Source: Lycorma delicatula
Taxonomy: Eukaryota; Arthropoda; Insecta; Hemiptera; Fulgoridae
Length of the DNA stretch: 64,000 nucleotides
NCBI RefSeq assembly: GCF_047948215.1
Contig: NC_134462.1
Span: forward strand, 116,556,437-116,620,436
Reading direction: 5' to 3'
Shown here: positions 46,370-57,999 of the stretch, one piece after another
Layout: every line of letters starts with the position of its first letter
How positions within the stretch are numbered: the first letter of the stretch is position 1
Program-made: the position numbers and the translations under genes
Notes under the pieces: model-generated
What the model saw: only the letters and a program-made list of their open reading frames with translations
The model's database searches: none
Told to the model about the DNA's origin: nothing

Positions 46370-47830
46370 ATAACGCCTTGGTTTCCCTTTAGGCCATCCT
46401 TTTTTGTTCCTCTACTCCATTTTTCTGAAGGTCTGGATGTCAACTTTTGCGGTGTCTCAAACATCCGATACAGATGCTACACTTACTCCAGCGGAAATCG
46501 CGGAGGAACTCCTGCTGCCGGCATCAAATGATACCGACTCCATTGGCGCAGTCAGAAATAATCACAGTCGAGACAGTCTGTAAGAACGTGTGGGGCGGTC
46601 GAATGTCTCGCCCTCTCAGCTAAAGGCCTCCGTGATTTCAGAGGCTCCATTGTAGTCTTTTCTAAATCTTCCTTTTCCAAAATGTAGATTTCTGGTTTCG
46701 CAGCTCCCGAAGTTGGAATTAAGGTGCAAGTTCCTTCTGCTTTTCTGTCTCAATCTGCTTCGCCTTTGAACTGGTCGAAGTCTCATTCCTCGGTGGATTA
46801 GGAAATATTGTTTTACATCTCCTCTTTCCTCGACGACTTTGGTGTACTGTCCCCTAATTGTACGATTCCTCAATTTCTTATCGATGATTTGTTCTACCAA
46901 GCTTTCTAAGATTGGCGCCAATTCCGTTACCATGTCCTTTGGTGTAAAGGAGGTGGCAGGAGCAGCAGCAACTTGTGCATAAGACGCGGTCCTTGGCGTT
47001 CTGCTAAGCACAATTTTCCTTGCGTCAATGTACATGAGTTTGTGTTGTTTTAATATCTTCAACAGCTACTTCCTGTTTGTAAATAGGAAAATTCCCAGAC
47101 CTTACAGAGTAGTATCCTTGATAGTTGACACAGACAGGAGGATCCCTGCACGGTTCATCCGGTGCAATGGTTCACCACACACACACACATATCTGCTTCC
47201 TTGTACAACGAGTTGCTGTATTTCCGAATCTCTGACACCCAAAGCAACGCAAAGGTGTTGTGATGAACGGATGCACATCCAACTTGTGAAAACCACCTTC
47301 TTCGGACACTATGGTTTATTAAAAGTTAATTCATGTGATGCAGAGGGTTGAACGGCTCGGTTCCGACGCATATTTAAGCGACGGCACGCAACAAAAACTT
47401 GTCCATGTAGTTGCTCCACAATCTCCTCTTCTGTGCAGTTTAAAAAATCCCTGCACAAGACAACGCCCTTTGCGGCGTTCAATGTACTATGGGTAGATAC
47501 CCGAATGTCCATGACTCCGACCTTTGCTTTTAATAAAAGTCACAAAGATTAAGTGTCGTTAACAGTTTTCATAAAACGTCCAACTGCAGTTCACCAGCAG
47601 CTTTTGCGATGTCACGAGCTATCACGAAAGGGCTAGGTTTTAAAAAGTCGCCATCTTTCTTCTTTATAACCAAATATTTTGGCACTGAACCAGTATTCTT
47701 CGGTCTAAACTTTTCCAGATCTAAAACTTCTTCTTTATCGCTAAATTCTACGCTCTTCCTTTTCTTCGCCAGCGAAGACTAAACCTCTCCAGGACGAGGG
47801 TTTTAACGTAGACCCTCTGCCATGGAACAT
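46370..47830 (-). pseudogene. I-clade LINE ORF1 (gag-like nucleic-acid-binding protein), broken
   Basis: The start MAEGLR (about 47822) is followed within a few codons by two stops. SLAKKRKSVEFSDKEE, PKYLVIKKKDGDFLKPSPF and ARDIAKAAGEL follow (47770-47590), then 47512-47309: IRVSTHSTLNAAKGVV, CRDFLNCTEEEIVEQL, SASHELTFNKP. This is the classical I-clade gag fold. The zinc-knuckle region (about 47300-47090) is shifted but readable as PLRCFGCQRFG and CVCGEPLH. The last part, 47062-46616, holds RTPRTASYAQVAAAPATSF and an acidic Ser-rich linker, and ends near 46375 in GWPKGKPRR. At least four disruptions are present. Confidence 0.75.
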
Positions 47831-48389
47831 GTGGATGAAAAATTGTTCATAAACCTATAATAAGCGAGTCATGTCACAAAGTGCGGGCGAAGAGACGGTT
47901 GGGCGTGCCCCGGATCATGTATACTGCCTAAGTTCCCCCAGTCAGCTGCCTCCCACAAATTTAACTCGGGCCGGTGAGTCAGGTACTGCCTTACCCACGA
48001 TACCGACATCACAGGGCTCGCACGTAGCAGTAAGGGCCCTCATACCCTTACCCATGGAACAATCCCTGCCAAGGACCGAAGTGAATGACTCACGCTGGAC
48101 AATACTTCGGCAGCGTAAGCTCACAGCATCCCACCCTCAACCCGGCTCCACAACCGAGAAAATGAATGGGCACTCCCCGTCCGCATTCCGCCGAGCGTTG
48201 GCAAACACATCACGGTCATGCCTCCCACCACCACTGAAAGCAGAAAAACTGAGAATCAAAACCGCAAAAAACTCGGATAGCTCGGGACCACCAATCCCAT
48301 ACTCCATCCCTATGGAGTAACAAGACGTTCCCTAGTTCGTGAACAAGACCATTTCCCCGTTAGCCAACATAAATGCAGGTACCGAAGTA

Positions 48390-48691
48390 TCAAACCCACC
48401 GGGTTGATCTAGTGGTGAACGCGTCTGCCCAAATCAGCTGAATTGGAAGTCGAGAGTTCCAGCGTTCAAGTCCTAGTAAAGCCAGTTATTTTTACACGGA
48501 TTTGAATACTAGATCGTGGATACCGGTGTTCTTTGGTGGTTGGGTTTCAATTAACCACACATCTCAGGAGTGGTCGAACTGAGAATGTACAAGACTACAC
48601 TTCATATACACTCAAACATATCATCCTCATTCATCGTCTGTAGTATTATCTAAACGGTAGTTACCGGAGGCTAAACAGGAAAAGAAAGAAA
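48390..48691 (+). mobile_element. SINE A, full-length, with perfect 12-bp TSD
   Basis: Head AACCCACCGGGTTGATCTAG with box A, box B GCGTTCAAGTCC, body (TTAACCACACATCTCAGGAG) and tail CGGAGGCTAAACAGG plus AAAAGAAAGAAA. It is flanked by GGTACCGAAGTA at 48378-48389 and again at 48692-48703. It has inserted into the 5' UTR of the I-clade element at 45870-48775, which resumes after it. Confidence 0.92.
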
Positions 48692-48782
48692 GGTACCGAA
48701 GTACCATGTCGCTGCCCGCCCCGGATGTGTGCGTAGATTTCGTTGCTAGGTCGGGGAGTTGAATTCATCCAAGTATTATTAT

Positions 48783-48924
48783 TCCACACATCTCAGAAAT
48801 GTTCGAACTGAGACTGTACAAGGCTGCACTTCATTTACACTCATACATATCATCCTCATTCATCCTCTGAAATAATACCTGAACGATAATTCCCGGAGGC
48901 TAAACAAGAAAAAAAGAAAGAAGC
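48783..48924 (+). mobile_element. SINE A, 5'-truncated copy
   Basis: Begins CACACATCTCAGAAATG and continues with TGTACAAGGCTGCACTTCAT, CATCCTCTGAAATAATACC and CGGAGGCTAAACAAG, then an A/G-rich tail. Head and early body are absent, as expected from incomplete reverse transcription. Confidence 0.85.
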
Positions 48925-50075
48925 ATTATTACTGTTATTATTATTCGACTTGTTTTACTTATGTTTTTAAACCAGTAAATTGTAATTATTCAAGCATTTT
49001 CAATTGGCAATCTCTCAATATCCTGATCAAGCCGCGAACAAGCGAAAAAAAAAAATATATTCGAAAATTAAAAACACTCTACACAAAGATTTTATTTTAC
49101 AGATCTTATAATCTTTTCTGTAAGAAATATATATTATCATTATTATTATTATTGTTGTTGTTGTAAAAAATAGCTTTATTTTTTAACTGTAATATTTACT
49201 GTATAATGAAGATTAAAAACTTACTTCAAAAAAAAAATTATCTAAATTTGAATATAAATTCATAAAATTGTTAGTATTTATTAAACAGTACTGTTTCGGG
49301 GATTACTGGCTTGAGAATAGCCAAAAATAAATACAAAATTAAGTTGTTATAAAGTTGTATAATCTAAAAATAAAACTTATGCCTATATGTTATAATATTT
49401 ATGGATAAAGAAGATGAAAATGGGTATTAAAGTTAAATCCGGCAATAGTAAATAAAAGTGATTAAATTTAATAACAGATATTCACTGTAACATATTGTTC
49501 CTAAGGAAGCATTACGGGTAATTAGGAAAATAGAGTGGTAGAGTGAGGTAGCCGGTTATATTCAGCCGAAAGCAGGACCCAGATGCGAGCGGGTCGTTGC
49601 AGTGTAAAGGGATATGACACGGTTGAATTATTGCCCAGACCTATATACTAAGTACTCTAGAAGGCTTTGTACTTCCTTTTAGTAAATAACATAATGTACG
49701 GACTATTGCACACAGCTACTACTAACGCTATAGCGCATGCGTATTAAATAAAAGTAGATTGCTCTTGGAATTGTAAAAAAAAAAAAATTCATCATCAAAA
49801 ACTCAATTCAACCAGTTGTTATTAAGCTTAACAATTCCCACTTTCTCCCTTGCTATATCGTCTATACTTAACAATAATATGAACAACACTCATATAATAT
49901 ATAGTAGTAGTAATATGACATTATACCACGCCGTTCATTCATTTTAAGCGCATCTGTTCTATTCCTTCAGTACGGTACAAATCATCCGTAAGTAACCTGC
50001 TCCCATAACACAAAAGCGTACCACAGATCCCTCCCTCACTAGCAATATAATATATATATCGGTATAAATGATTTC

Positions 50076-50113
<38 letters not shown>

Positions 50114-51944
50114 CCTTTTGATTTATGTTTTCATTAAATTTTATACCATGTCTAGGTGGTGGGAGGGGGTTAATTTATTGTTGTAATACATTTCTGAAAA
50201 TACAAACATATAAACATTTTTCATCAAATTATTTTTTTTTTTAATAATAAATTAATAATTTAACGTATTACAACATATCAACTGACATTTTCATTGCAAT
50301 ATATTTAATTTTTTAAAACAATAGCAAACATACACAGACTCCTTCATATAAAAGTACCTACTTTTTTATATGTACAAGACACTATCGATTAATAAAAAAT
50401 CATAATATGTAAATATTCAGAAACTTACAGATATTTAAAAAAAAAACACTCTTTATAAGTAAAGTAAATAATACTGATAACATAATAATAAAAATAATAA
50501 TAAATAACTAAATAAAAACAACACTTAATAATCACCATAATAAAAAGAATACTACTTATGTATCCTTCTTTTTAAGAAATAATAAAAAAAAATATGAATA
50601 CTGTTTTGGGAAATTCCAGTTTAAAGGTGAAAGGTAGTTTAAAAACAGAGATAACTACTAAAATTCGGCTTCAGATTGCTACCACAATCGAGAATATACG
50701 TCTCTTACATTGGGTTTAATAAAATAAAAATTTAACTTTGAAGGTCCAAGAATGAATAAATTTTTAACGAAATATCCGTTTCTTAAAAAAAAATAAAATA
50801 AAATAAAGAAATTTAATAATTATTGGTCCTTAAATAAAATTCAAAAATTTTATCATTATTTATAAAATAAATTTCTCAAAATGTTAAAATTACTTTTCAT
50901 CACAGATAATGGTTTTCATTTTAAATTTCTAATAACCCAATTATTAGAACAGTTTTTCTGCCAACTCCAGCGTTTTGAGCAATGACCAACAAAGGAAATC
51001 AGCCAAAATCAATTTCACAATCAAAATACCCAAATAATAATGTATTTTAATCACTTTTTAAAATGGTTTTCCAATTCTTTTTTTAATTTTCGAATTATAT
51101 AATTTCTTTCTTTGTATAAAATCTATCTATAGAGCAACAATAAGACTAAAAAAAACAATAACTAGATTATGATAAAAATTCTACCAATGATCTCATCCTG
51201 GAAAGAATAATCTAAATAAATAATTATATTGAAATAAAAGGAAGAATAAAATCATACTTATAATTTTCTGACTATAAAATTTTCCTAAGTGTTTCAAACA
51301 GACTAAATCATAATCATAATTATTTTTTTTGGCATCTAGATAACACAATTCGCGGAATGAAAGACAATATTTTAGAAGAAGTATACCATATTATTAAAAA
51401 TTAGAGATTATTTTAATTAAGTAAAATAAATTTAAAATTATGATATAGATTTAATTTAAAATCCAGCAGTTTTCGTTTTTGTTTTACTTTCTACTTGTGC
51501 AAATTTCAAACTGTATTTCAAGAATTCATTTTAAATTCTATCCTTTCAAGTTTTTTTAATTATTGTTTTATTCGATAAGATATCCACCACCTCATTTAGT
51601 TTTTAAGTACCAGTAAGTTGTGGTAATGAAATTTGAAATATAATTTCTGGTAAGGTGTTTGTTTTCCCTTGTAGGTATTCAATTGTCCTCAAAAAATCTT
51701 TAGCTTCTGAAAACGTAGTTTTTCTAGTTCTCTTTCATTAGAGATGAAGTGTACAAGTTTTTCGTGAATTTTAGAATTGTTCATATCTCTTTGTACTCGT
51801 GTTGTAATGGTGGATTGATTATATACACGAGGATACTTTAACTGTAATATAAAATAATCATTAAATTTTTTATTATATTTGTAAAGTTTTCATACCAATT
51901 TTTAATCAAAATAAAAAATTAGACATCTTTTAATTCACAATCAA
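48925..51944. other. AT-rich intergenic DNA with simple repeats
   Basis: Contains ATT/GTT runs (49134-49165), a (TA)n run (50084-50108) and poly-A/T. Bases 49500-49760 are GC-richer (GAGGTAGCCGGTTATATTC and onward) without a frame or partner. No gene was recognised. Confidence 0.45.
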
Positions 51945-52565
51945 ATGAACACCAGATGTTTGACTGCCCTGCTCTTGGGGGGGCCAGAGACCGGGCCACC
52001 CTGGAACTTAGAGGTCAAGGGGAAAATTGGCAACTTACTAGAGACGAGTCAATCTGGCGAGAGCCACATTGTCGGACCGTGTGGAAGTTTTTTGATGGGG
52101 TTGCTGCTACGTTCAACCGACATCAGTAGTTTACTTAAGGGACAGACTTTTAATGCACTGTTGTGGAAAGCTAACCTTGAGATATATGGCTGACCACCAG
52201 CCAATTAGGGCTCCAAGCGCTTTAATATGGTGGACAAGTACTTGCTGGCATTCAGACCTAGGCGTGGCAGCGAATTGCTTCTTGACAAAGTAAATTTTAA
52301 TTTATGGATGTCATATATATGTTTAGTAGTTTACGGGATGCGCCTACCCATTTTAGTAAATATAAGACAAGTGAGCGGTTGGGACACGTAAGCCCGTGTT
52401 GTATGGCACCGCGCTTAGTCCGCTCACGATGTTAGGTAAGTTCTAGGAGCTATTTAGGACACTAGTCGCTAAACTGTTTCGAGGCTCAGTATCCGTTTGT
52501 GGCATAAACATTCGATCTTGTGCTTTAGAGCGACCGAATGGAGTGGTGGCGGAAGAAATGCCAAG
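51945..52565 (+). mobile_element. R1-like LINE 3' fragment (ORF2 end and 3' UTR)
   Basis: A sharply bounded GC-rich island. Bases about 51967-52131 are open and read CPALGGARDRATLELRG, then WREPHCRTVWKFFDGVAATF, before a stop. The pattern of Cys-Pro followed by a region ending in W..V..FF..V fits the extreme C-terminus of R1-clade ORF2. The remaining 430 bases would be 3' UTR. Assignment rests on motif order and the absence of alternatives, so moderate confidence. Confidence 0.5.
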
Positions 52566-54934
52566 CAAACCAAAATATTTCAACTATTATCATTTAATTT
52601 TTAAAAAAATATATATTCTAAAGAAGCAGATAGTTGTGAAAGTGCTTAGAGAAATTAAATTTAAAAAAATCACAGTGATAAAAACCAATAAATTTCTTAT
52701 ACAATAACTGTAATTTTTGCTAGAACGAAATATGCTAAGCCATATAAATAAAAATTGTTTAGAACCACAAGAAAGATTAGGATAAATAATATAAAGTACG
52801 CCTAGTCAAAAAAATCTTTATATTTTTTCAGATCCGTGGTTGTATATTTTACGATTAGTTTTTCAATAAATTACGATTATGTATAGAATTATTTTTCCGA
52901 AATTCTACTTTAGAGAATTTATTTTACTGTGCTTTACCGGACCTAATGTAATTTTTGTGTGAAAAACATTCAAAATCGTTCACTGTACTGATTTATTATA
53001 TTTTCAAAACATCATTATCTATTTCGTAACTTGCGCAATTCATAATAATTGTTTATTCCCGTTTTATCAAAATCGGTACAGCCGCTTAGATGATAAGTGA
53101 ACAAAAACTCTTAGCCTCTTACTCGGGCAAGAAATCATTAAAACTATTTATTTTTTTAAATTATTACAAAAAAAGTTACAAATAAATTAAATAAATCCTT
53201 TATATGAAAACATTTTCGTTTTTTTTTAAAGAAAATTTTGAAAAACTTAGGTAATAAATCTGAATTAAGAGATATAAACTCAAATATAACTGCGTTATTT
53301 ATTGCAGCAGAATATATTTTAGAAACTGCAATGTAATATTAAAAAAAAAAAGGAATAAAAAGTGAAATTTATGTAATACTTTTAGACCATTATATTAATA
53401 ACAATTTATACACACAATTTCCTTTAACAAATTCAAAAATGCATTAAGTAATATTCCTGACATCCTTTTTTGCGGGTTATTCATTCTTATAGTGTAGGAG
53501 ATTTCCATAATCTCTATTCCATTATGGTCCATTAAAATATATTTATTTTTCCATTAATATTTAATTTTATTTTTAAAACAGCTAAAACAAACAAAAAAAG
53601 TCTCAAAAGCCTTTATTTTTAGTAAAATAAAATTTTTTCATACAATTTTTCAAACATTAATAATATGAATGCAGGGCTAGGTAATTAAACAATCTGTCAA
53701 ACGTAGTCCTTAAATAAAGAAACTAATTTAAACTTTTTAAATATGTTTAATTTAAAAACACAACGATATGAAATTTATATATTTTATATATCAAAATAAA
53801 GTATATTTACGAATTATTTCCCCTCTCCAAAAAAACTAAGCTTGCTTGTACATAATTTAGTATTCATACTCACGCAGCTATGCTGACATGAATGTAACCT
53901 CAAACCTTATTTTACGTAAATAAAACAGATAGTCAGGTTAACCAAAATACCAAAATTGTTTGGTTTTACACAAAACTTTATAAATTACAGTAAAACCGAT
54001 TCAAAATGAAATAGAAATTTTTAACGTCGGTATAAAATTCGCTATTTTTATTAATCTATTACACATGTAAATAAACATAAATTTTAAATAAAAATAAATT
54101 TTGATAACATAAAAATACAGAAAAATTACTTACAATCCTTTAAGAATTACAAAGGAAAGTTTTGGTTATGTTTTTTTTAATTTATTTTTTTTTTATTAAT
54201 TTTCATCATAAAATACCAGGATTTCAGATGTATGTTTTTACTTTCCGTTAATTTCTTGTTTATTAAAATGAATTTTTATACAACTGAAACAATACTACAT
54301 TCTGTATTACAGATAACAAAGTCGTATTCTTATAACTTAAATCTCATTTTACTAAAAACTAACAATAAAAAAAGGAAGTTATATTGGAAAAATGTTGAAC
54401 AATTCTTCCGTAAAACCTTTATCGATGAATTTTTCCCTATACTAACGATGTAGTTACGGAAGAATACCGCGAAAAATTATTTCCGGTTGATATTACAATT
54501 AATTCAGAATATTAATATTGGATGAATAATTTAAAAACAATTAATAAGAAAAATAACAAAATACATTGGATTTTTTATTTAGTGCAGACTTATAGTTACG
54601 CATTTGAGACTCTTAAGCCATTATTTTTATCGGCGTCTAACGGAAAGAAAAGTAAGGACCCCGGTTTTCCTGCAACAGTAATGCTGAAAATTGTAAAAAT
54701 TATGCAATAATTATACAGATTCTAAAATCCTCAGCGTTTATCTACAAACTTCTGTACCTATAATCGTTTATTTCAAACTACGGAAGAATGTATAAAGATC
54801 TTGAAATAATCGAGAGTAAAAAAAGACGACCTGTATTTCAAAAATCCGGTGAACAAAAAGATATAAACAGTTTTACGTTGTTCAGCATAAAAAAAAATGT
54901 ATTATTTACTTCCCTGATGTGTACGTTGCAATCT
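52566..54934. other. AT-rich intergenic DNA
   Basis: No gene was recognised. Bases 53040-53095 contain TTATCAAAATCGGTACAGCC, a motif similar to part of repeat X (ATCAAAATCGGTCTATCC), so a short remnant is possible. Open stretches at 54232-54976 have no domain. Confidence 0.45.
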
Positions 54935-55552
54935 GTTCAACTAATGATCAATAATCAAACTCCCACGCCCCTCTGAGATGGGGGTGATACTATGCCATGT
55001 AAATGAGGTGTAGTCTTGTACAGACAGGCTCACCGTTTCTAACCCACCGGGTTGGTCTAGTGGTTAACGCGGCTTCCCAAATCAGCTGATTTGGAAGTCG
55101 AGAGTTACAGCGTTCAAGTCCTAGTAAAGCCAGATATTTTTACATGGATTTGAATACTAGATCGTGGATACCGGTGTTCTTTGGTGGTTGGGTTTCAATT
55201 AACCACACATCTCAGGAACGGTCGAACTGAGAATGTACAAGACTACACTTCATTTACGCTCATACATATCATCCTCATTCATCCTCTGAAGAATTATCTA
55301 AACGGTAGTTACCGGAGGCTAAACAGGGAAAAGAAAGAAAGAAAGAAAAGGCTCACCGTTTCTGAGACTTGTGGTTAATTGAACCCCAACTACCAAAGTA
55401 TACTGGTATCTACGGTGTAGTATTCAAATCCGCATAAAACCAATTAAATTTTAGTGAGATTTGAACCTCAGAACATTCTACTTTGGAAATCTGCTGTTGA
55501 ACAACTGATTTGTGACTACGAGTTAATCCGCTAGTCCAGCCCGATGGGGTAA
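54935..55552 (-). mobile_element. SINE A' (minus), split by a SINE A insertion
   Basis: Left part (54935-55025): the tail, with AATGATCAATAATCAAAC, CCCCTCTGAGATGGGGG and GTGTAGTCTTGTAC. Right part (55364-55552): body and head, ending in GTTAATCCGCTAGTCCAGCC and CGATGGGG. Head, body and tail match the A' copy at 15180-15795 in reverse orientation. Its interruption is the plus-strand SINE A. Confidence 0.8.
55041..55348 (+). mobile_element. SINE A, full-length, with perfect 15-bp TSD
   Basis: Head AACCCACCGGGTTGGTCTAG, box B GCGTTCAAGTCC, body and tail CCGGAGGCTAAACAGG with four GAAA units. It is flanked by identical AGGCTCACCGTTTCT at 55026-55040 and 55349-55363. This is the best-preserved SINE A in the window. 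Confidence 0.95.
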
Positions 55553-55971
55553 AATAAAAATTAACATAATATCTAGTTTTCCTTCAGAATTTAATAAGTA
55601 GATAGAGTTCCCAAAAGTATGAAACTTCTATTTTCCCAGGAATTATGTAACATTAAAAATGTCTTATGAACTATCAACCGTTCATGATGTCAGAAAGTAT
55701 TTAATAACCTGCGGTGGTAAAATTCACTACGACGTTTTTTAGTTGTAGTGATTGAATTTCCATAACTATTAATGGCTGTAGGATCAAGTGGATAGCAAAA
55801 AATGTATTTATTTTATAAAATTTCAAGCTTTCTTCAAATAAACATATCTACAGCGTCACTGAGAATTACTTTGATGTTTTTACAAGAAAATTCTTTTTTT
55901 TTTAATTTTGTAAAATCACCAAACTTTCAAAATTGGTATTACAAACTAATATATTCTTGTATAAAATAAAA

Positions 55972-56570
55972 AAAGTGATGCGGACACGACTATTAAATTA
56001 CATATATTTGTTATTACATTTTTCATTTTTTTTTTTTTAATTGAATTATTTATTGTAAATTTTTTTGCAATCACAGATTAATAATTATTAATAAATCAAA
56101 ATATTTAAGTTAAAAAAAAGGAAATGAAGTCGCATTCGAACCGATGTGACTTCCTCTTGTAAGATCCAATTAAAAATTTTATTGGGCTATAACTCTGGAC
56201 CCAATGAAAATAAGTACCACTTATGAATATCGTTGATAAGCTCTCAACGATGGCTTATTACTACAGTTAAGAAAAAGTAAAAAAGTTTTTGGATTTCTGG
56301 CTTTTTAAACACTTCTGGTCCAGTCGACTGCAATCAAAAGGGGAAGTGCACAAATATATATTATAACATCCCTAAATCCAAAATTTCAACATTTTACGGC
56401 TAATTGTTTTTGAGTAATGCGAGATACATTCATACATACGTACAGACGTCACGCCGAAACTAGTCAAAATGGATTCAGTGATGGTCAAAATACATATTTC
56501 CGTTGCAATTTGAAAACCGAAATCTTTCGCGATTACAATACTTCCTTGTAGTACAAGGAAGTAAAACTTC
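55972..56570 (-). repeat. Repeat family Y, minus copy
   Basis: Reverse complement of 58000-58665 with modest divergence. Landmarks (as written here): GATGCGGACACGAC, GAAGTCGCATTCGAACCGATG, AGTACCACTTATGAATATCG, CTAAATCCAAAATTTCAAC, CGACGCCGAAACTAG-like, and the end motif ACTTCCTTGTAGTACAAGGAAGT, an 11-bp inverted repeat around one base. It is probably a non-autonomous mobile element and carries no ORF of note. Confidence 0.75.
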
Positions 56571-56815
56571 ATTGATATTTTATTTCGCTTTTATCACAGT
56601 TCCTATTTAAACATTTTATTATATTGTTTTTTTCGAGTGAATTTATTTAAAATTAAACACGAATCGAATGTAGCACCTTAATATTTAATTATATTATTAT
56701 TTAAGTTTAAACAAAAATTATTATTATTTTTTTTTAATTTAATCGTGAACATTATGACAAAAGGTGTTAATAATTTAAAATTATTAGATATTGAATTAGA
56801 CGCTTTTTCTTTTTT
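56571..56815. other. AT-rich spacer, nothing recognised
   Basis: Poly-T and ATT-rich sequence between repeat Y and SINE B. Confidence 0.5.
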
Positions 56816-56967
56816 AACCTCCGCGTCCACCGTTAGGTATTTACTTCAGAGGATGAGATGAATGACAATTTTTTCAGCGTGTGAAAATGCCATGTCTGAC
56901 CGTTATTCGAACCCGGGACCTCCGGATGAAAGGCCGAAACGCTACCATTCGCGCCACGGAGGCCGGC
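56816..56967 (-). mobile_element. SINE B, full-length, minus strand
   Basis: The reverse complement starts GCCGGCCTCCGTGGCGCGAA, continues GGCCTTTCATCCGGAGG and GGGTTCGAATAACGGTCAG, then CATTCATCTCATCCTCTGAA and CTAACGGTGGACGCGGAGG. Box A (TGGCGCGAATGGTAGC) and box B are both present. The CTTTCAT loop points to tRNA-Glu. Confidence 0.85.
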
Positions 56968-57002
56968 TAAATTATCACATATAAAAAAACAAACACAGTT
57001 GA

Positions 57003-57345
57003 AATGTGGTTCTAGATGAGAATGTTAAAAATCAGATGGGTGGATAAAGTGACAAATGAAGAGGTATTGCGGCAAATAGATGAAGAAAGAAGCATTTAGA
57101 AAAATATAGTTAAAAGAAGAGACAGACTTATAGGCCACATACTAAGGCATCCTGGATAGTCGCTTTAATATTTGAAGGACAGGTAGAAGGAAAAAATTGT
57201 GTAGGCAGGCCGCTTTGGAATATGTAAAACAAATTGTTAGGGATGTAGGATGTAGAGGGTATACTGAAATGAAACGACTAGCACCAGATAGGGAATCTTG
57301 GAGAGCTGCATCAAACCAGTCAAATGACTGAAGACAAAAAAAAAA
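57003..57345 (+). pseudogene. RTE-like LINE ORF2 C-terminus with A-rich tail
   Basis: One frame after another yields MLKIRWVDKVTNEEVLRQID, then RRDRLIGHILRHPG, VGRPLWN and, at the end, ASNQSND with a stop, followed by TGAAGACAAAAAAAAAA. This order is typical of the C-terminal tail of RTE-like elements common in insects. The RT domain is missing (5' truncation), and stops and frameshifts are frequent. Confidence 0.7.
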
Positions 57346-57999
57346 TTATACTTAAATTGTAATTTATAATATTAATAACTCTCCTAATGTTGGAAGATGT
57401 TATTTTTATTTAAATTAATTTTTTTACATTAGCTGTAAAAAAAGTAAATAAACGATAATAATATAAAAAATTTATTATTTTATTTATTTTAAAAGAAACT
57501 AATAAAATAATGAGAGCAATGAAAATCATTCTCAAAAGAAAATATAAGTTGAAACACGAAAATAACTGTAAAGATCACAAGGAAAATCCCTACATCATAA
57601 ATAAATGTGTAATAGAGATTGAAAGCAAAAAACGTTTCTGTCTTTGTCTAAGCAAAAAAAGATTGTGCTAAATTGTAAAAGACATATTTGCACGAAACAA
57701 TAAAAATAAATTTTCCCTTTATTTTCTCATTCACTCTTTCTCTACCCTCCCTCAATTTCAGTCTCTTCTTCTCTCTCTCTCTCTCTCTCTCTTCAGTTAT
57801 ATATATATAACTATTTAAAAAAGGTTATTTGTTTAAAAAGAATTATAATAGCAACAAAAGTTTTATTTGTTCATTTTTATACAATTTAAAAATATTGCAT
57901 ATATATTACATAGGTGACGAACAATAAGTTGAAAACCACAAAGATAGAAGTATAGAATAGACACTACTAACAAGCATAAAGTTATTTTATTTTTTCTTC
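57346..57999. other. AT-rich spacer with (CT)n microsatellite
   Basis: A CT run of about 12 dinucleotides lies near 57770-57793. No gene. Confidence 0.6.

Larger units (their letters stand above)
45870..48775 (-). mobile_element. I-clade element with gag but no pol ORF
   Basis: Minus strand. The 3' end at about 45870-45920 reads GGGGCTAATGGTC...CAGTCGATGCCCC, then CTTCC, an A-rich stretch and (TAA)n, the usual I-clade terminus. Upstream is a non-coding region (45930-46330), then gag (46370-47830) and a GC-rich 5' UTR (47830-48775). Where ORF2 should follow gag there are only about 450 bases of non-coding sequence. The element is thus about 2.6 kb without its SINE insertion. It could only move with a pol supplied in trans. 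Confidence 0.7.

Noticed and set aside
47871..48320. A 149-codon open frame on the plus strand, rich in Ser/Pro/Thr
   Set aside because: It is antisense to the GC-rich 5' UTR of the minus-strand I-clade element and shows no domain. High GC explains the lack of stops.
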